NCBI GenBank assembly: GCA_027625915.1
Contig: JANTQA010000048.1
Span: forward strand, 5,667,001-5,731,000
Source of the DNA: Anaeramoeba flamelloides
Taxonomy: Eukaryota; Metamonada; Anaeramoebidae
DNA: 64,000 nucleotides
Direction of reading: 5' to 3'
Shown: piece by piece, positions 1 to 10,200 of the stretch
Layout: every line of letters begins with the position of its first letter
How positions within the stretch are numbered: the first letter of the stretch is position 1
The notes under the pieces: generated by a model
Database searches by the model: none
The model's input: only the letters and a program-made list of their open reading frames with translations
What the model was told of the DNA's origin: nothing
Made by a program: the position numbers and the translations under genes

Positions 1-3000
1 TTTGAGTTATTAGTTTTTGATTCAGAATTGGATATACAATTTGAATCAATATTTGTTACTTGATCCAAATCATCATCTGAATCAGAATCTTTATTTGAAT
101 TGCATGAATCACATGAATTTGAATCAAGGTTGGATTCAGGATTGAAAGCTGTACCAGAATAATAATCTGAGCCTGGATCTACATCTAAACGCGAATTGGA
201 ATCGGAATCATAATAAGAACCTGAATCTAAATCTGAACCAGGATCCGAATTAGAATCCGAACCAGAAGCAGAGCCAGAACTAGAATCAGAATCAGAATCA
301 GAATCAGAATCCGTGCCAGAGTACGAGTTAGAGTCTGAATCCGAGTACGAATCCGAATCGGAATCTGAGTCTGAGTCTGAGTATGAATTGGAAGCTTCAT
401 CAAAATCAAAATCGTCATTAAAATTTGTTGGGATACTTTTTTTTCTTTTGGTGATATTTGTGAAATTCTTTCCAAGCCCCGTTAATAACTTGTCTTCAGA
501 TTTCTGTGGTTTGGCTTTCTTTCTTGTCGTTTTCTTGTTTGCTGACTTTTTGTTTGTGATGAATACCAACTGAACCTTTTTTTGGTCCTTTAAAACGTGA
601 TCTGCTTCTTCGCCCTTTGAAAGATAAGTAACAGTGTTTCTAAATTTCGTTCTGAGTGTTTTGGTTTCATAAGCCAAGATCTTTTCTTTGATTAAAACCT
701 GTATGAGCCTATCCACGTCCTGGTTTTTTAAAGATTTTTTTAAAATGCCAAAATTGCGAATGGCGTCCTCTGTGTATCCCTTTTCAATAATTCTTTTTGC
801 CTTTGATCCGCGCAGTATTGCAATTAGATTCACCTTTGTGATACTTTTCACTTGTTCAACGACGCCGATCACGTGCTTTGCGTGCAGGGTCACATCCCTG
901 TATAAGAAATTGAGGCTTTCTCTTTTTTTGCAGTTATCGCAGGTCTTGTTGCAATTGGAATGATCGAAATCTTCTCCAAAATATTTCAAAACGAGCCTTC
1001 TTCTGCACTGGTATTCGTCGAGGCAATAATTGACGACATTTGACAATTGTTGCTTGACGTGAACAATCTTCGCCGTGTCTTTTTCTTCGTTGTTGATGTG
1101 CTTTTCGATGTTGTACTTGTCCTTCATCGAGAAGTACAGGATGCAGTGTGAGCGGTCGCCGTCTCTGCCTGCGCGCCCAGACTCCTGGTAGAGGTTCTCC
1201 AGGCTTTTGGGCATCGATTGGTGGATTACAAATCGCACGTCGGGCTTGTTGACGCCCATCCCAAAGGCGATCGTCGCGATCAAAACGTTAATCTGATCGC
1301 AGGCCCACTTCCTTTGGATTGTTGATCGCTCGACGGGGTCCAAGCCCGCGTGGTAATAGCCGCAATTCAAGCCCAGCTTGTTCAGCTGCTCGGACAATTT
1401 CTCACATTTAAATCGCGAGAAGCAATATATGATCCCAGACTCGTTGGGGTAATTGCTTTTGATGTATTCGTATATTTTGCAATGGTTGTTTTTGCTTTTT
1501 TTCCTGACTTCGTAGATTAAATTGGATCGGTTGAATGATTGTGTGAACAGCCGGCAGCCCTCGATTTTGAGCATTTCAACAATATCAACCTTGACTCGTT
1601 CTGTTGCGGTGGCCGTTAGCGCCAAAATGGGCACCTTGGGGAACTTTTGCTTCAAATTGCTGAGCTTTTCATAGTCCGGCCGGAAGTCATGCCCCCATTG
1701 CGATACGCAGTGTGTTTCGTCGATCACAAACCTCGCAAGGCATTTGTGTTGGTAAAGATGCTCGAAAAGATTCATAAACTTGACACTGTTATTGATCTTC
1801 TCCGGTGTGCAATATAAGAGCTTGATTTTGCTTTTCTCTTTTTTGTACAATTCGTTATAAAAGCCATTTTGGGTTTGCAAATCCGTGTTGCCCGTAAAGG
1901 AGCAAACACCAATGTTCAAAGACTCGAGGGACAAGACCTGATCCTGGATCAATGAGACTAATGGCGAAATCACGACCGTTATCCCCTGGCAAATGATCGC
2001 CGGCAGCATGAAGGTCAGCGACTTGCCTCCGCCTGTGGGCATCAAGACAAAAACATCTTTGCCGCTCATGGTCGCATTGATAATGGCCTCTTGGTTCACA
2101 CGGAAGTTTTTAATACCAAATATTTTCCTTTTTAAGACATTAATCCGCTTGCTCCATTTGAAATTGGAATTGTAATATTTCTCGTTCTTGGTTTTCATTA
2201 GTTTGGAATTGTCTTTATGGATGTTAAAAGTTTCTGTTTGGCTGTTATTGTCGATGGGCTGCTGCAGTTTTTCATTGTGCTTGAAAGGGCTGAAATTTTC
2301 AAAAAGTTCTTGTAATTCCCTTTCTTCTTCAAGTTGCTTTGTTTTTGCTTCTTCGCCTTGATTTTGAGTTAAACTGCTTCCTGTTTGTTGTAATTGCTGT
2401 TCTGTTTGTTGCTGGTATGTTTGTTGGTGGGTTTGTTGGTGGTACTGTTCTGTTTGTTGTTGGTATGCTTGTTGTTGGCTTTGTTGCCGTTGCTGTTCTG
2501 TTTGTTGTTGATATGTTTGTTGTTGGTGCGTTTGCTGATGGTAGGCTTGTTGGTCTATTTGTTGTTGAAACTGTTGTTGTTGTTGTTGCTGCTGCTGCTG
2601 TTGGTGGTGGTGGTGGTAGTGGTGTGTTTGCTGTTCGGTTTGTTGTTGAGGCTGATTAGAATTAAAAGTTTGTTGTTCAAAAAATGAATTATTTGAAAAA
2701 TTTTTGTTATTGTTGTTACAAGAATTTTTGTTTGAGGTTTGTAAATAGGATCTCAAAAGTTGAAAAAGATCACTTAAAATGCGTGAAGATAATTGATCAA
2801 TGTTTTGGTTGCCTTTTAAAATTTTTTCTCGTTTATCGAATAATTGTAAAATTTGATTATCTATTTCAGACAAATGTTGATTTATCTCTGTAACGTGATC
2901 CATTTTGGTTTGAAAATTACTTTCAAATCTTTGTTTTTGTTGTTTTTGTTGTGGTTGTTGTGTTTGATTGTATGTTTGTTGGTTTGTTTGTTGCTGATAC

Positions 3001-3674
3001 TTTTGTTGTTGCTCTTGTTGTTGTTGATATTTTTGTTGTTGGAATTTTTGGGATTCTTGGTGCTCTTGTATAACTTGGTCCTCTTGTGGTTGTTGTTGTT
3101 TTTGTTGTTGTGTTAGTTGGTATGTTTGTTGTTGTTGTTTTTGTTGCTCTTGTTGCTGCTGTTCTTGGTACTCTTGTTGTTCTTTTAAGAATAATTCTTG
3201 TTCTTTTTGTTTTAGTTGTAATTCCTGCTGTTGTTCTTGTTCTTGTTTTTGTTCTTGTTCTTGTTTATGTTCTTGTTCTTGTTGTTGGTACCCTCGGTAC
3301 TCTTGTGGTTGTTGTTGTTGTTGTTGCTCTTGCTGTTGCTGAAAGTGTTGTTCTACTAATTCTTCTTCTTTGGTGATTTCATGTTCAGAAAATATTATTG
3401 GATCAGAACCATTATTCAAGTTCTTTTGAAAGTCTTTATTCACAATTCTCGTTTGTTTTCGGTTGACATTACAACGATTACTATGAGAGTTGGTGCTCCT
3501 TGATTTTAAAATGTCGAAGGAATTGTTGATGTTAATCTGTTGTGATTTTATTTGGTTTGATTGTTGATATGAAAATTCTTTTGGCGGAAAATTGTTTTTT
3601 GTTTCATTTGGAAGAAAGGTTTGCTTTTGATTAAGGACCCCAAACAAGGAATCAAGATTATTTTTAAAACTCAT
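1..3674 (-). CDS. RecQ-family DNA helicase (BLM/Sgs1 type), Q-rich N-terminus, SD-rich tail; 3' end outside window
   Basis: ATP-dependent 3'-5' DNA helicase for recombination and replication repair in the nucleus. The frame is open from the ATG at 3674 to the window edge, at least 1224 codons without an intron. Residues ~90-450 are low-complexity, mostly Gln and Glu. The core follows: motif 0 (FRVNQ, ~525), Walker A TGGGKS (~547), motif II DETH (~652) where the family usually has DEAH or DEVH, the aromatic loop CVSQWGHDFRPDY, LTATA, and motif VI ESGRAGRDG (~830). A four-Cys zinc site (C890, C908, C912, C915) and an RQC winged-helix region come next, which places it with BLM/Sgs1 rather than the short RecQ forms. 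Beyond ~1060 the chain becomes Ser-Asp/Ser-Glu repeats. No HRDC domain is visible, but the end is missing. Head-to-head with the MePCE gene. Confidence 0.93.
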   Translation of the reverse strand, partial: MSFKNNLDSLFGVLNQKQTFLPNETKNNFPPKEFSYQQSNQIKSQQININNSFDILKSRSTNSHSNRCNVNRKQTRIVNKDFQKNLNNGSDPIIFSEHEITKEEELVEQHFQQQQEQQQQQQPQEYRGYQQQEQEHKQEQEQKQEQEQQQELQLKQKEQELFLKEQQEYQEQQQQEQQKQQQQTYQLTQQQKQQQPQEDQVIQEHQESQKFQQQKYQQQQEQQQKYQQQTNQQTYNQTQQPQQKQQKQRFESNFQTKMDHVTEINQHLSEIDNQILQLFDKREKILKGNQNIDQLSSRILSDLFQLLRSYLQTSNKNSCNNNNKNFSNNSFFEQQTFNSNQPQQQTEQQTHHYHHHHQQQQQQQQQQQFQQQIDQQAYHQQTHQQQTYQQQTEQQRQQSQQQAYQQQTEQYHQQTHQQTYQQQTEQQLQQTGSSLTQNQGEEAKTKQLEEERELQELFENFSPFKHNEKLQQPIDNNSQTETFNIHKDNSKLMKTKNEKYYNSNFKWSKRINVLKRKIFGIKNFRVNQEAIINATMSGKDVFVLMPTGGGKSLTFMLPAIICQGITVVISPLVSLIQDQVLSLESLNIGVCSFTGNTDLQTQNGFYNELYKKEKSKIKLLYCTPEKINNSVKFMNLFEHLYQHKCLARFVIDETHCVSQWGHDFRPDYEKLSNLKQKFPKVPILALTATATERVKVDIVEMLKIEGCRLFTQSFNRSNLIYEVRKKSKNNHCKIYEYIKSNYPNESGIIYCFSRFKCEKLSEQLNKLGLNCGYYHAGLDPVERSTIQRKWACDQINVLIATIAFGMGVNKPDVRFVIHQSMPKSLENLYQESGRAGRDGDRSHCILYFSMKDKYNIEKHINNEEKDTAKIVHVKQQLSNVVNYCLDEYQCRRRLVLKYFGEDFDHSNCNKTCDNCKKRESLNFLYRDVTLHAKHVIGVVEQVKSITKVNLIAILRGSKAKRIIEKGYTEDAIRNFGILKKSLKNQDVDRLIQVLIKEKILAYETKTLRTKFRNTVTYLSKGEEADHVLKDQKKVQLVFITNKKSANKKTTRKKAKPQKSEDKLLTGLGKNFTNITKRKKSIPTNFNDDFDFDEASNSYSDSDSDSDSDSYSDSDSNSYSGTDSDSDSDSDSSSGSASGSDSNSDPGSDLDSGSYYDSDSNSRLDVDPGSDYYSGTAFNPESNLDSNSCDSCNSNKDSDSDDDLDQVTNIDSNCISNSESKTNNS

Positions 3675-4844
3675 CGAGAAAAAAATAAAAATTGAGTTGA
3701 AAATTTAAAAATAACGGTAACTTGGATTTCTTTTACCAATTTGTTTTTAAATTGGTTACTTTAACGTGTTATGAAGTAACTAATTCATTTGGTAACTATT
3801 TTTTAGATGAAATAATAGATTTAATGTTTGCTGTTTTTATATCTCGGCTTGTGTTTGTCTTTGAATGGGAAAATTATGTTATATTCCTGTTACGATTTTT
3901 TTTTATTCAGATTCGGTTTTCAAAGTTTTCTGGTAAAAAAAATAATATATCAAGAAAAATTTAATGTAAATTTCAAAATAAAAAGTGTGTTTTTTTGTAA
4001 TAAAAAAAGGAAACATTTACTGATCAAAGTAACGTAGAAGAAAATTAAATCATAATAAGACAATCTAAAATAGTGAATTTTGTTAAAGTTAAAAAAATTG
4101 TTTTTTTTAAAGGGAATATCCTCAACAAAGGAGAAGTCTTCAATTAACGTGTGTTACCCTTGGGTTTAAGTGACATTATTGCATTATTGTTTAATATTTT
4201 AAATAAATTGATTAGTCAAGTAGAACAATTTAGGGATCTAATCAGTTAAAACTTGATACTTTGATTTGTAAAAAAAACTTAAGAATTTACACCAAACGAA
4301 TCTGCACATATCCACAAATTTAAAGTTTGAATTATCAATACCAAGACTTCAAATGTGGATATTATTTTTCTTAAATTTGTAATGAAATGTAGATTAATAA
4401 CTAAAAAAATTCTGATTTTTTTCAAAAATCAAATATTTAATCCAATCATTTTTTTTGACAATTAATTCTAAAATCTTGGAAAATATATTGAAATTACAAT
4501 TAGATTTCTAGAAAGTGAACTTAAAACTAATCGACTTGATGGTTTTTATTATGATCATTATTGAGTTAACCTCTGAAATTAAAAAAATGAAAAAAGAGTT
4601 CTAGTCATCAAAATAATGCATATGAACAAATATTATCCGTGTTACAAAATATAATCTCTGCTTTTTTTTTTCTTGTCTCAAGGCAACACACAATCAACTA
4701 CTAAATAGTATACCTAAGTTCAAATCAATTTTGAAAACAAACATCTAGATATTTTCAGTAAAAATTGTAAATTAGAAATGCGATTTATTCAAAATTTTTC
4801 ATAATCTTCTTCAATTGTTTTGAAATAAACTATCTTTCAAAATC

Positions 4845-4960
4845 ATTGACCATTAAAAATCAAATTTTAAAGAAAAATATTTTTAATAATTGAAGTTATC
4901 TATTTTAATATAAAAATTTCGATTTTAATATTCAGTTCTATACTCACGAAATAGTTATTT
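4845..4960 (-). repeat. Dispersed repeat E, inverted relative to 28325-28450
   Basis: The reverse complement of this block matches 28325-28450, including TATAGAACTGAATATTAAAA followed by taacttcaat and TTTGATTTTTAATGG. It lies in the part of repeat A copy 1 that is absent from copy 2, so it probably came in with that insertion. No coding content was seen. Confidence 0.55.
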
Positions 4961-5063
4961 TTTGTCAAAAAATAAAAGAAAAAAAAATAAAAAAAAAAGT
5001 TAAAAAAAATTGGGACATTTATTTTGAAAGAAGCATTACATAAAAAATAGAAAATTTAAAAAA

Positions 5064-5205
5064 TTAAAAAAACCCATTTATCGATTCTTCTTCCATTTTA
5101 ATAACTAAATCTAATCTCTTTTTCATATTTGAAACCAATTTTTTGATTAATTCATCTGTTACTTCTTTCCCATTTTTCATTTTCATTTTCCATTTTAACA
5201 AAACA
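5064..5205 (-). CDS. Possible last exon of an unidentified gene
   Basis: The frame reads ...VTDELIKKLVSNMKKRLDL... and ends with TAA at 5064-5066. It is preceded on the minus strand by ttcaacag, a good AG acceptor. It is about 47 codons with an amphipathic-helix pattern and a balanced Glu/Asp/Val/Lys content unlike random AT-rich frames, which are dominated by Phe, Asn, Ile and Tyr. No upstream exon or family was recognised, and by length alone such a frame could arise by chance. Confidence 0.3.
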
Positions 5206-6889
5206 CTGTTGAAAAAATAAAAAAGAGAAAAAATGATTTATTTGCAAACTTTTCATTGTGAGAGGAAAGACTTCGAAACAATACAAAAGAAATTCATTAT
5301 TCAAATGTAAGATGGACCATTTATGCTGAAATTTAGTTTGTTTTGTTTTTTTGATTATAAAACTTTTCTGAAAAAAACTGTTATTATTTTTTGAGATAAA
5401 TTTTACAATTTAATCCTTTTTTTTTAGAATTTTTTTTTAAATAATACAACTTTAAGAAGCCAATAATTGATTTATTTTGTATTTATTATCAGTTTATTTG
5501 AACAGTTGATGTATTGGTCTTCTATAACAAAAAAAACTGGCTTTTTAATTTGGGAACACAGATTAAATTTTTTTGCAAACTTTATTTTGACTACAGTACT
5601 TTTGGAAAGTTTTTAGTATGAATTATTTTGTCTTGGAATACTATTATTTTAAGTTTTTATTTTTGGATTTCAAATAGGAATTTTAAAAAAAAAATTCCAA
5701 AATGTAAAATTTTTAATAATAATTATTTGTAAAAAATCCAAATATTTATTATTCAATAAAATTTATAATAGATTTTCAAGAGCATTTTGAAACTATTTGA
5801 GACACGAAGCACTAATATCACTAATACCCTTTACAATGCAGTTTACTTGTCTAACAATCTTTTTTGAGGTTAAACCCTTAAATTAATATTCTTAACATAA
5901 ATATAATATCCTTAGTCGATGTGATCTAAAACCTTTTGATAGATTTGATTATTCATTTTTTTTCATTTTTTTCTATTTGAAATTATCAATAGACTTTTTC
6001 CAACCAAAGTATAAATTTCTTGTACAAACAAGCCTTATCCAAAAGTACTCAACCCAACAAGTAAGCTACCTTCTTTTTTGAAATAATTTTCTTTTCTTTT
6101 TCAATTTTTTGTTTTTAAAACAAAAGGCTATTTTTATTATTCAACCACCAACACTTCTTGAACAATTAAACCGGCACAACAATCCCAATCCAAAGTTTTT
6201 CAGAAATAGAAACAATAATCGCAACACATTGACTTGGATCAAGGAAAAGAAAGATCAGAACAACATAATACAATTCTAAATAATAAAAAAATTTTCTTGT
6301 TATTAAAGTTTCTTCTTCAAGATTTCCCAGTTTGACAAAAGCTTTTTTTTTTTTTTTGATTTTAAACAAAAAAAGATCAACACCTTTTGAAAAATAATAC
6401 ACCATAAATCACTGGTGTTTGAGTTTTAAAAACGAAACAATTTAATCTTTATTTTATTTTGTTTTTGGTAGTTGTGAAAACAAGAAATAAATTAAAATTC
6501 GTAATCCCTTTTTTTCTTGAAAAATACCATTTCTCAATCTTCAGTTGCAATGCTGAAAAAGAAAAAAAAGGTTAATTTTTTTAACAACAAAAACCTAACC
6601 TCTCATTTTCCAAAACAAATCTGAACACAACTTTGAAATTGCTTTTGAAAAAAAAAAAAACCACCTAAAAATTTAAGATTAGCGAAAAAATTTCAAAAGA
6701 AGGTTTTTAAATTTGAAAAATTCATAAACTAGATGAGAAACAAATTTACCTTTAGTGTATTTTGTCGATTCATTTCAATTCAACTTTTGAAAAAACAATG
6801 AGCAAGATCATTCTGTTTCATAAACAACAATAAAATATTAAATAATAGATTTTCAAATATTAAAAAAAATCTTCCAAATCTATTTCTCT

Positions 6890-7475
6890 AATCAATTAAC
6901 AGCACCAATTCAATATTTTTGACACATCAAAATCAATTTTTGAAAAAAAAAATTGATAAAATAAATTCAATAAGAAATACTAAATTAGAATCATTCACTC
7001 TTTGAAACTTTAATAATTATTTATACTTTTCAAATACTCACAAAACAAAAATAAATTTAATTAATATCAAAAAAAAAAAAAAAAATAATGTGTCATTAAT
7101 TAGGATATGGGATTTATTGTACAGGGTTAAATGAAATTTTCATTTAATCGGGAAATGAGAGAATTTTGAAGTGACTAAATTTGAGTCTTCCAATTCAAAG
7201 AGCCTCTAAAATAAACACAATCATTAGAAGTATTTGAAACTTAATTTAGTTTTCTAAAAAAAAAAAGAAAGAGGATCTCAAAGGTGTAAAATTAAAAAAA
7301 ATAAAAAAAATGAAGAAATAAAAAAAAATGAACAAGTATAGCAAAAAAATAAGAAAAAAGTATAAAAAAAAATGAAAGAGATCAAAATAATTGATGTGAG
7401 AAATCTCAAGTATTTGAATTCAAACGAATTTGCATGTTAGATGTCATTAGGAACTATTTAGTTTTGTGCTCCTTT
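6890..7475. repeat. Dispersed repeat family B, copy 1 with one arm inverted
   Basis: About 6900-7070 matches the right part of the copy at 22880-23700 in the same orientation (CAAAATTCAAT-type text followed by AAATACTAAATTAGAATC). About 7117-7475 matches the left part of that copy in reverse orientation (ATTTAGTCACTTCAAAATTC on the opposite strand, ending AGGAGCACAAAACTAAATA). The two halves therefore sit in a different arrangement here than at 22.9 kb. Confidence 0.65.
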
Positions 7476-7640
7476 TCCCTCATAGCATGTTGGGTAATAT
7501 TGGTTAAAAAGTATTCTATGCTAACATCATAGATGTCTTTTATGTTCACCCCCCTCAGTAATTCGTCTGTGTCCTCTTTGACTATTATATTGAAGCCAAA
7601 GCTTTTGATTTTGTTAATTTTTGGAATTTGATTTATTTAT
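7455..7640 (-). CDS. Reading-frame remnant, possibly histone-fold-like, abutting repeat B
   Basis: A minus-strand frame of about 60 codons is open to a TAG at its lower end and contains GVNIKDIYDVSIEYFLTNI followed by TQHAM. Composition and GC (for example ggacacagacgaattactga) are clearly higher than the surroundings. The helix pattern resembles the central helix of TAF-type histone folds (compare EDLVIEFITEMTHKAM as I remember it from TAF13), but that match is short and from memory. The final residues (EHKTK, stop) coincide with the end shared by repeat B copies, so the frame may be a host exon cut by, or fused to, the repeat. No start codon or upstream exon was found. Confidence 0.35.
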
Positions 7641-7955
7641 GAAATAAAGATAAATACAAAGTTAAAGAACATAGATTAAGTTTTTTTTTTTTTTCTTTTT
7701 GGTTCTAATTTAAAAGAGATAATATTAAAGCTTATTAGTGCTTTTAAATAATGAAACTTTAGATCGGATACCCCTGTTTTAATAATTTGATGAATAAACC
7801 ACACCCCTAAAGAAGAACTGATATCCAAAAACTAATATTAATTCTAAAAGAAGTTTTTACACCATTAAAAATAAAAAAAAATATAAAAATCATTTTTCTG
7901 TTCTTATTCTTTTCATTAATTAAAACAATTATTTAAAGTTATTAAATATTAATCA

Positions 7956-9239
7956 ATGGACGAAAGAAAAAGAACTTTTGTGTCAATTTCAAATGAGAGT
8001 ATTGATCAGCCAATTGAAATTTCAAGCAAACCACCAAAAAAAGTTGAACAAGATCAACAAATGCAAGAAAATATTAGACAAGAACAACAGATCGAAAAAG
8101 AAAAAGAAAGAGAAAAAGAGAAAGAGAAAGAAAAAAATTCATTTGATGGATTTATTGAGGGCTTAACAAATACATTGGAGCGAGGCAGAGGTAAAAGCAG
8201 AAGAAGAGAAAGGGGGGGAGGAAGAGGAAGAGAAAGAGGAAGGGGAAGGGGGGGAAGAAGAGGAAGAGGAAGAGGAAGAGGAAGAGAAAGGGAAAGAGGA
8301 AGGGGAAGGGGAAGGGGACGAGGACGAGGCAGAAAAACTTCGAGAGAGTCAAACAAGCATAACAATTTTTATAAATATGGGAATTATCCAAGATATTATG
8401 GTTATAGGGAAACAAACTATACACAACTAGATCTCAGAATTCAAGAATTGAGCAAACAAATGCTTAAGCCATGTAGTGGATCTCAAAGTATTTGCGAGGA
8501 ATCTTTACCAATCCTTCACTTTTTTCAAGACAAAAGGTGCTTAGACATTGGGTGTAATAGTGGGAGACTGACCTTACAAATTGGATATAATTTCAAAGTC
8601 AAGTCGATGTTAGGTGTCGATATTGATGATAAATTAATCCGATCAGCAAGGAATGAAAAACGATTGATTGAATCAAGAAAAGAAAGATCAGAACAACACA
8701 AAACACATTTGGAAATAAACAAATTAATTCGAACCGAAATTTCACAACAACTTGGAATCAAAGAAGAAGAAATTCCCCTTTCTTTATTATATCAAAATGA
8801 ATATCAAGATAAATTTTCAAAAAGAATTCTCAATAGCCCCCTATTACCAAAAATTAGATTCCTGACCGAAAATTATACCGATATCGATCCATACCAAAAG
8901 GAAATTTATGATGCTATTACTTGCTTCAGTGTTACAAAATGGATACAGCTCAATTCCGGCGATGAAGGAATACATCGTTTATTTAGAAGAGTTTCACAAG
9001 AATTAACAAAAGGAGGCATCTTTATTCTGGAACCTCAGCCACTTTCCAGCTATAAGAAAAAGAAAAACTTTTCTCAGTTACACAAATTAAATTTTGAAAA
9101 GATGGAAATCAAGCCAAAAAATTTTTCTGAAGTTTTAGTAGAGACTTACAAATTTGTTCCCTTAGCAGTTATAGATGTAAAACACCCGTCAAAAGGATTT
9201 TCTCGACCTATTTTAATATTTCAAAAACCCTTTTTTTAA
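7956..9239 (+). CDS. MePCE/bin3-family RNA gamma-phosphate methyltransferase
   Basis: SAM-dependent enzyme of the bin3/MePCE/Bmc1 family, which adds a methyl cap to the 5' gamma-phosphate of 7SK or U6 snRNA and stabilises it, in the nucleus. Single exon, 427 aa, ATG at 7956, TAA at 9237. The N-terminal ~130 residues are low-complexity: an EK run at ~45-60 and an RG-rich run at ~75-125. The methyltransferase core has the family motif CLDIGCNSGRLTLQI (~194) and GVDIDDKLIRSARNE (~220), then FSVTKWIQLNSGDEG (~323), LEPQPLSSYKK and the terminal SKGFSRPILIFQK. All of these correspond closely to human MePCE. The RG tail could bind RNA, which is inference. The nearest neighbour, RecQ, is divergent and unrelated in function. 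Confidence 0.93.
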   Translation: MDERKRTFVSISNESIDQPIEISSKPPKKVEQDQQMQENIRQEQQIEKEKEREKEKEKEKNSFDGFIEGLTNTLERGRGKSRRRERGGGRGRERGRGRGGRRGRGRGRGRERERGRGRGRGRGRGRKTSRESNKHNNFYKYGNYPRYYGYRETNYTQLDLRIQELSKQMLKPCSGSQSICEESLPILHFFQDKRCLDIGCNSGRLTLQIGYNFKVKSMLGVDIDDKLIRSARNEKRLIESRKERSEQHKTHLEINKLIRTEISQQLGIKEEEIPLSLLYQNEYQDKFSKRILNSPLLPKIRFLTENYTDIDPYQKEIYDAITCFSVTKWIQLNSGDEGIHRLFRRVSQELTKGGIFILEPQPLSSYKKKKNFSQLHKLNFEKMEIKPKNFSEVLVETYKFVPLAVIDVKHPSKGFSRPILIFQKPFF

Positions 9240-9639
9240 ATAGTTTTAATCATCTACTTTGTACGCTTTTGTAGAAGTTGCTTTAAAATTGTTTTTTTTT
9301 TTCTTAAAATATATAAAATTAGTCAAAGTCTTTTTTGAATTCTGATAGAAAATTTTTTTTTATTTTTTTTTTTTTTTTTACACTTTTTTAAAAATGATGA
9401 ATTAATATGAAAAATCAAAGCCTTTTTTTTTTTTTTGAAAAAATGAAATGGTAACTGAAATTCAAACCAAGTTGAAAATATATATTATTTTTTTCGATTT
9501 TTAGTAAAGGATTCTGGGGGTTTATTGAAACAAAATAGCGAATCAAGAGTTGGATTAATAAACTCCAATCAAATTTAGATATGTAATTTCATTAAAATAA
9601 ATTCTTTAAAAAAACCATTATTGTCATATATTAAAACAT

Positions 9640-10200
9640 CTTATCCCCAATTTACAATTTTTAACATACCAAAATTCAATTTTTGGAAAAAAAAATCTTA
9701 TTTAAACAATTCTCAAAGAAATATCAAATTAGAGCCATTCACTAATTGAAATGTTAAACATTTGTTTATAGATTACAATGTTCACAAAAAAAAAAAATAA
9801 ATAATTATTAATACTAATAAATTATCTATGTGTTAAAAATTTTGGAGAGAGTAAAACAAAAAAAATCCATTGGAAAATTTGAAAAAATTCAGTTTCAAAT
9901 ATTGATCGATCAAATGGTTGGTTACCATGAACAAATTTTATTTGAATTCTTCTATTTTGAACAACTCAACTTAACCTAATATTAATTGTTGAAAAAATAA
10001 ATTTGATCAACAAAAGAAGTTACTAAATTCAAAAAATGAAATTAAAATAAGGAATTATAATTAGCAAAAATGATTTTCATATTTTACAAAATTCAAAATT
10101 ATTTCAAATTTGAATGAAATTTTATTATTGTGATTGTTTAAATCGTTTTAAATCAGCGATGAATATAAAATTTTAGTTTAGAATCATTGTGGAATTAATC
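9640..10200 (+). repeat. Dispersed repeat family B, copy 2
   Basis: The right part of family B. Landmarks shared with 23190-23690 and 39372-39900 include ACCAAAATTCAATTTTTG, AATATTGATCGATCAAATGG, TTTTATTTGAATTCTTCTATTTTG-like text and AAATTTTATTATTGTGATTG. Copies are diverged and AT-rich. No open frame was recognised. Confidence 0.65.

Larger units (their letters stand above)
4115..5960. repeat. Dispersed repeat family A, copy 1 (interrupted)
   Basis: About 4115-4600 aligns by eye with 30915-31390, and 5630-5860 aligns with 31430-31620, in the same order and orientation. Shared strings include gattagtcaagtag-like text near 4213 and 31022 and TTTATAATAGATTTT at 5762 and 31561. About 1 kb (4640-5620) is present only in this copy and looks like an insertion. 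The copies are clearly diverged. No coding capacity or terminal repeat was recognised. Confidence 0.65.
3675..7955. other. Divergent intergenic region filled with repeats
   Basis: This 4.3-kb AT-rich interval separates two divergently transcribed genes, so both promoters should lie in it, but I recognise no specific promoter motif. It holds a copy of dispersed repeat A (about 4115-5960, interrupted), a rearranged copy of repeat B (about 6890-7475), and two short minus-strand reading frames with protein-like composition (5064-5205 and 7455-7640). Confidence 0.6.

Noticed and set aside
2339-3376. Long plus-strand Leu/Val-rich frames opposite the RecQ Q-rich region
   Set aside because: They are reverse translations of CAG/CAA repeats in the helicase gene, not separate proteins.
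5993-6405. Plus-strand frames at 5993-6060 and 6127-6279 that can be spliced in phase, and an opposing 79-codon minus frame at 6166-6405
   Set aside because: More than one frame joins plausibly, the frames are short, and no family is recognised; chance frames of this size are expected at this AT content.
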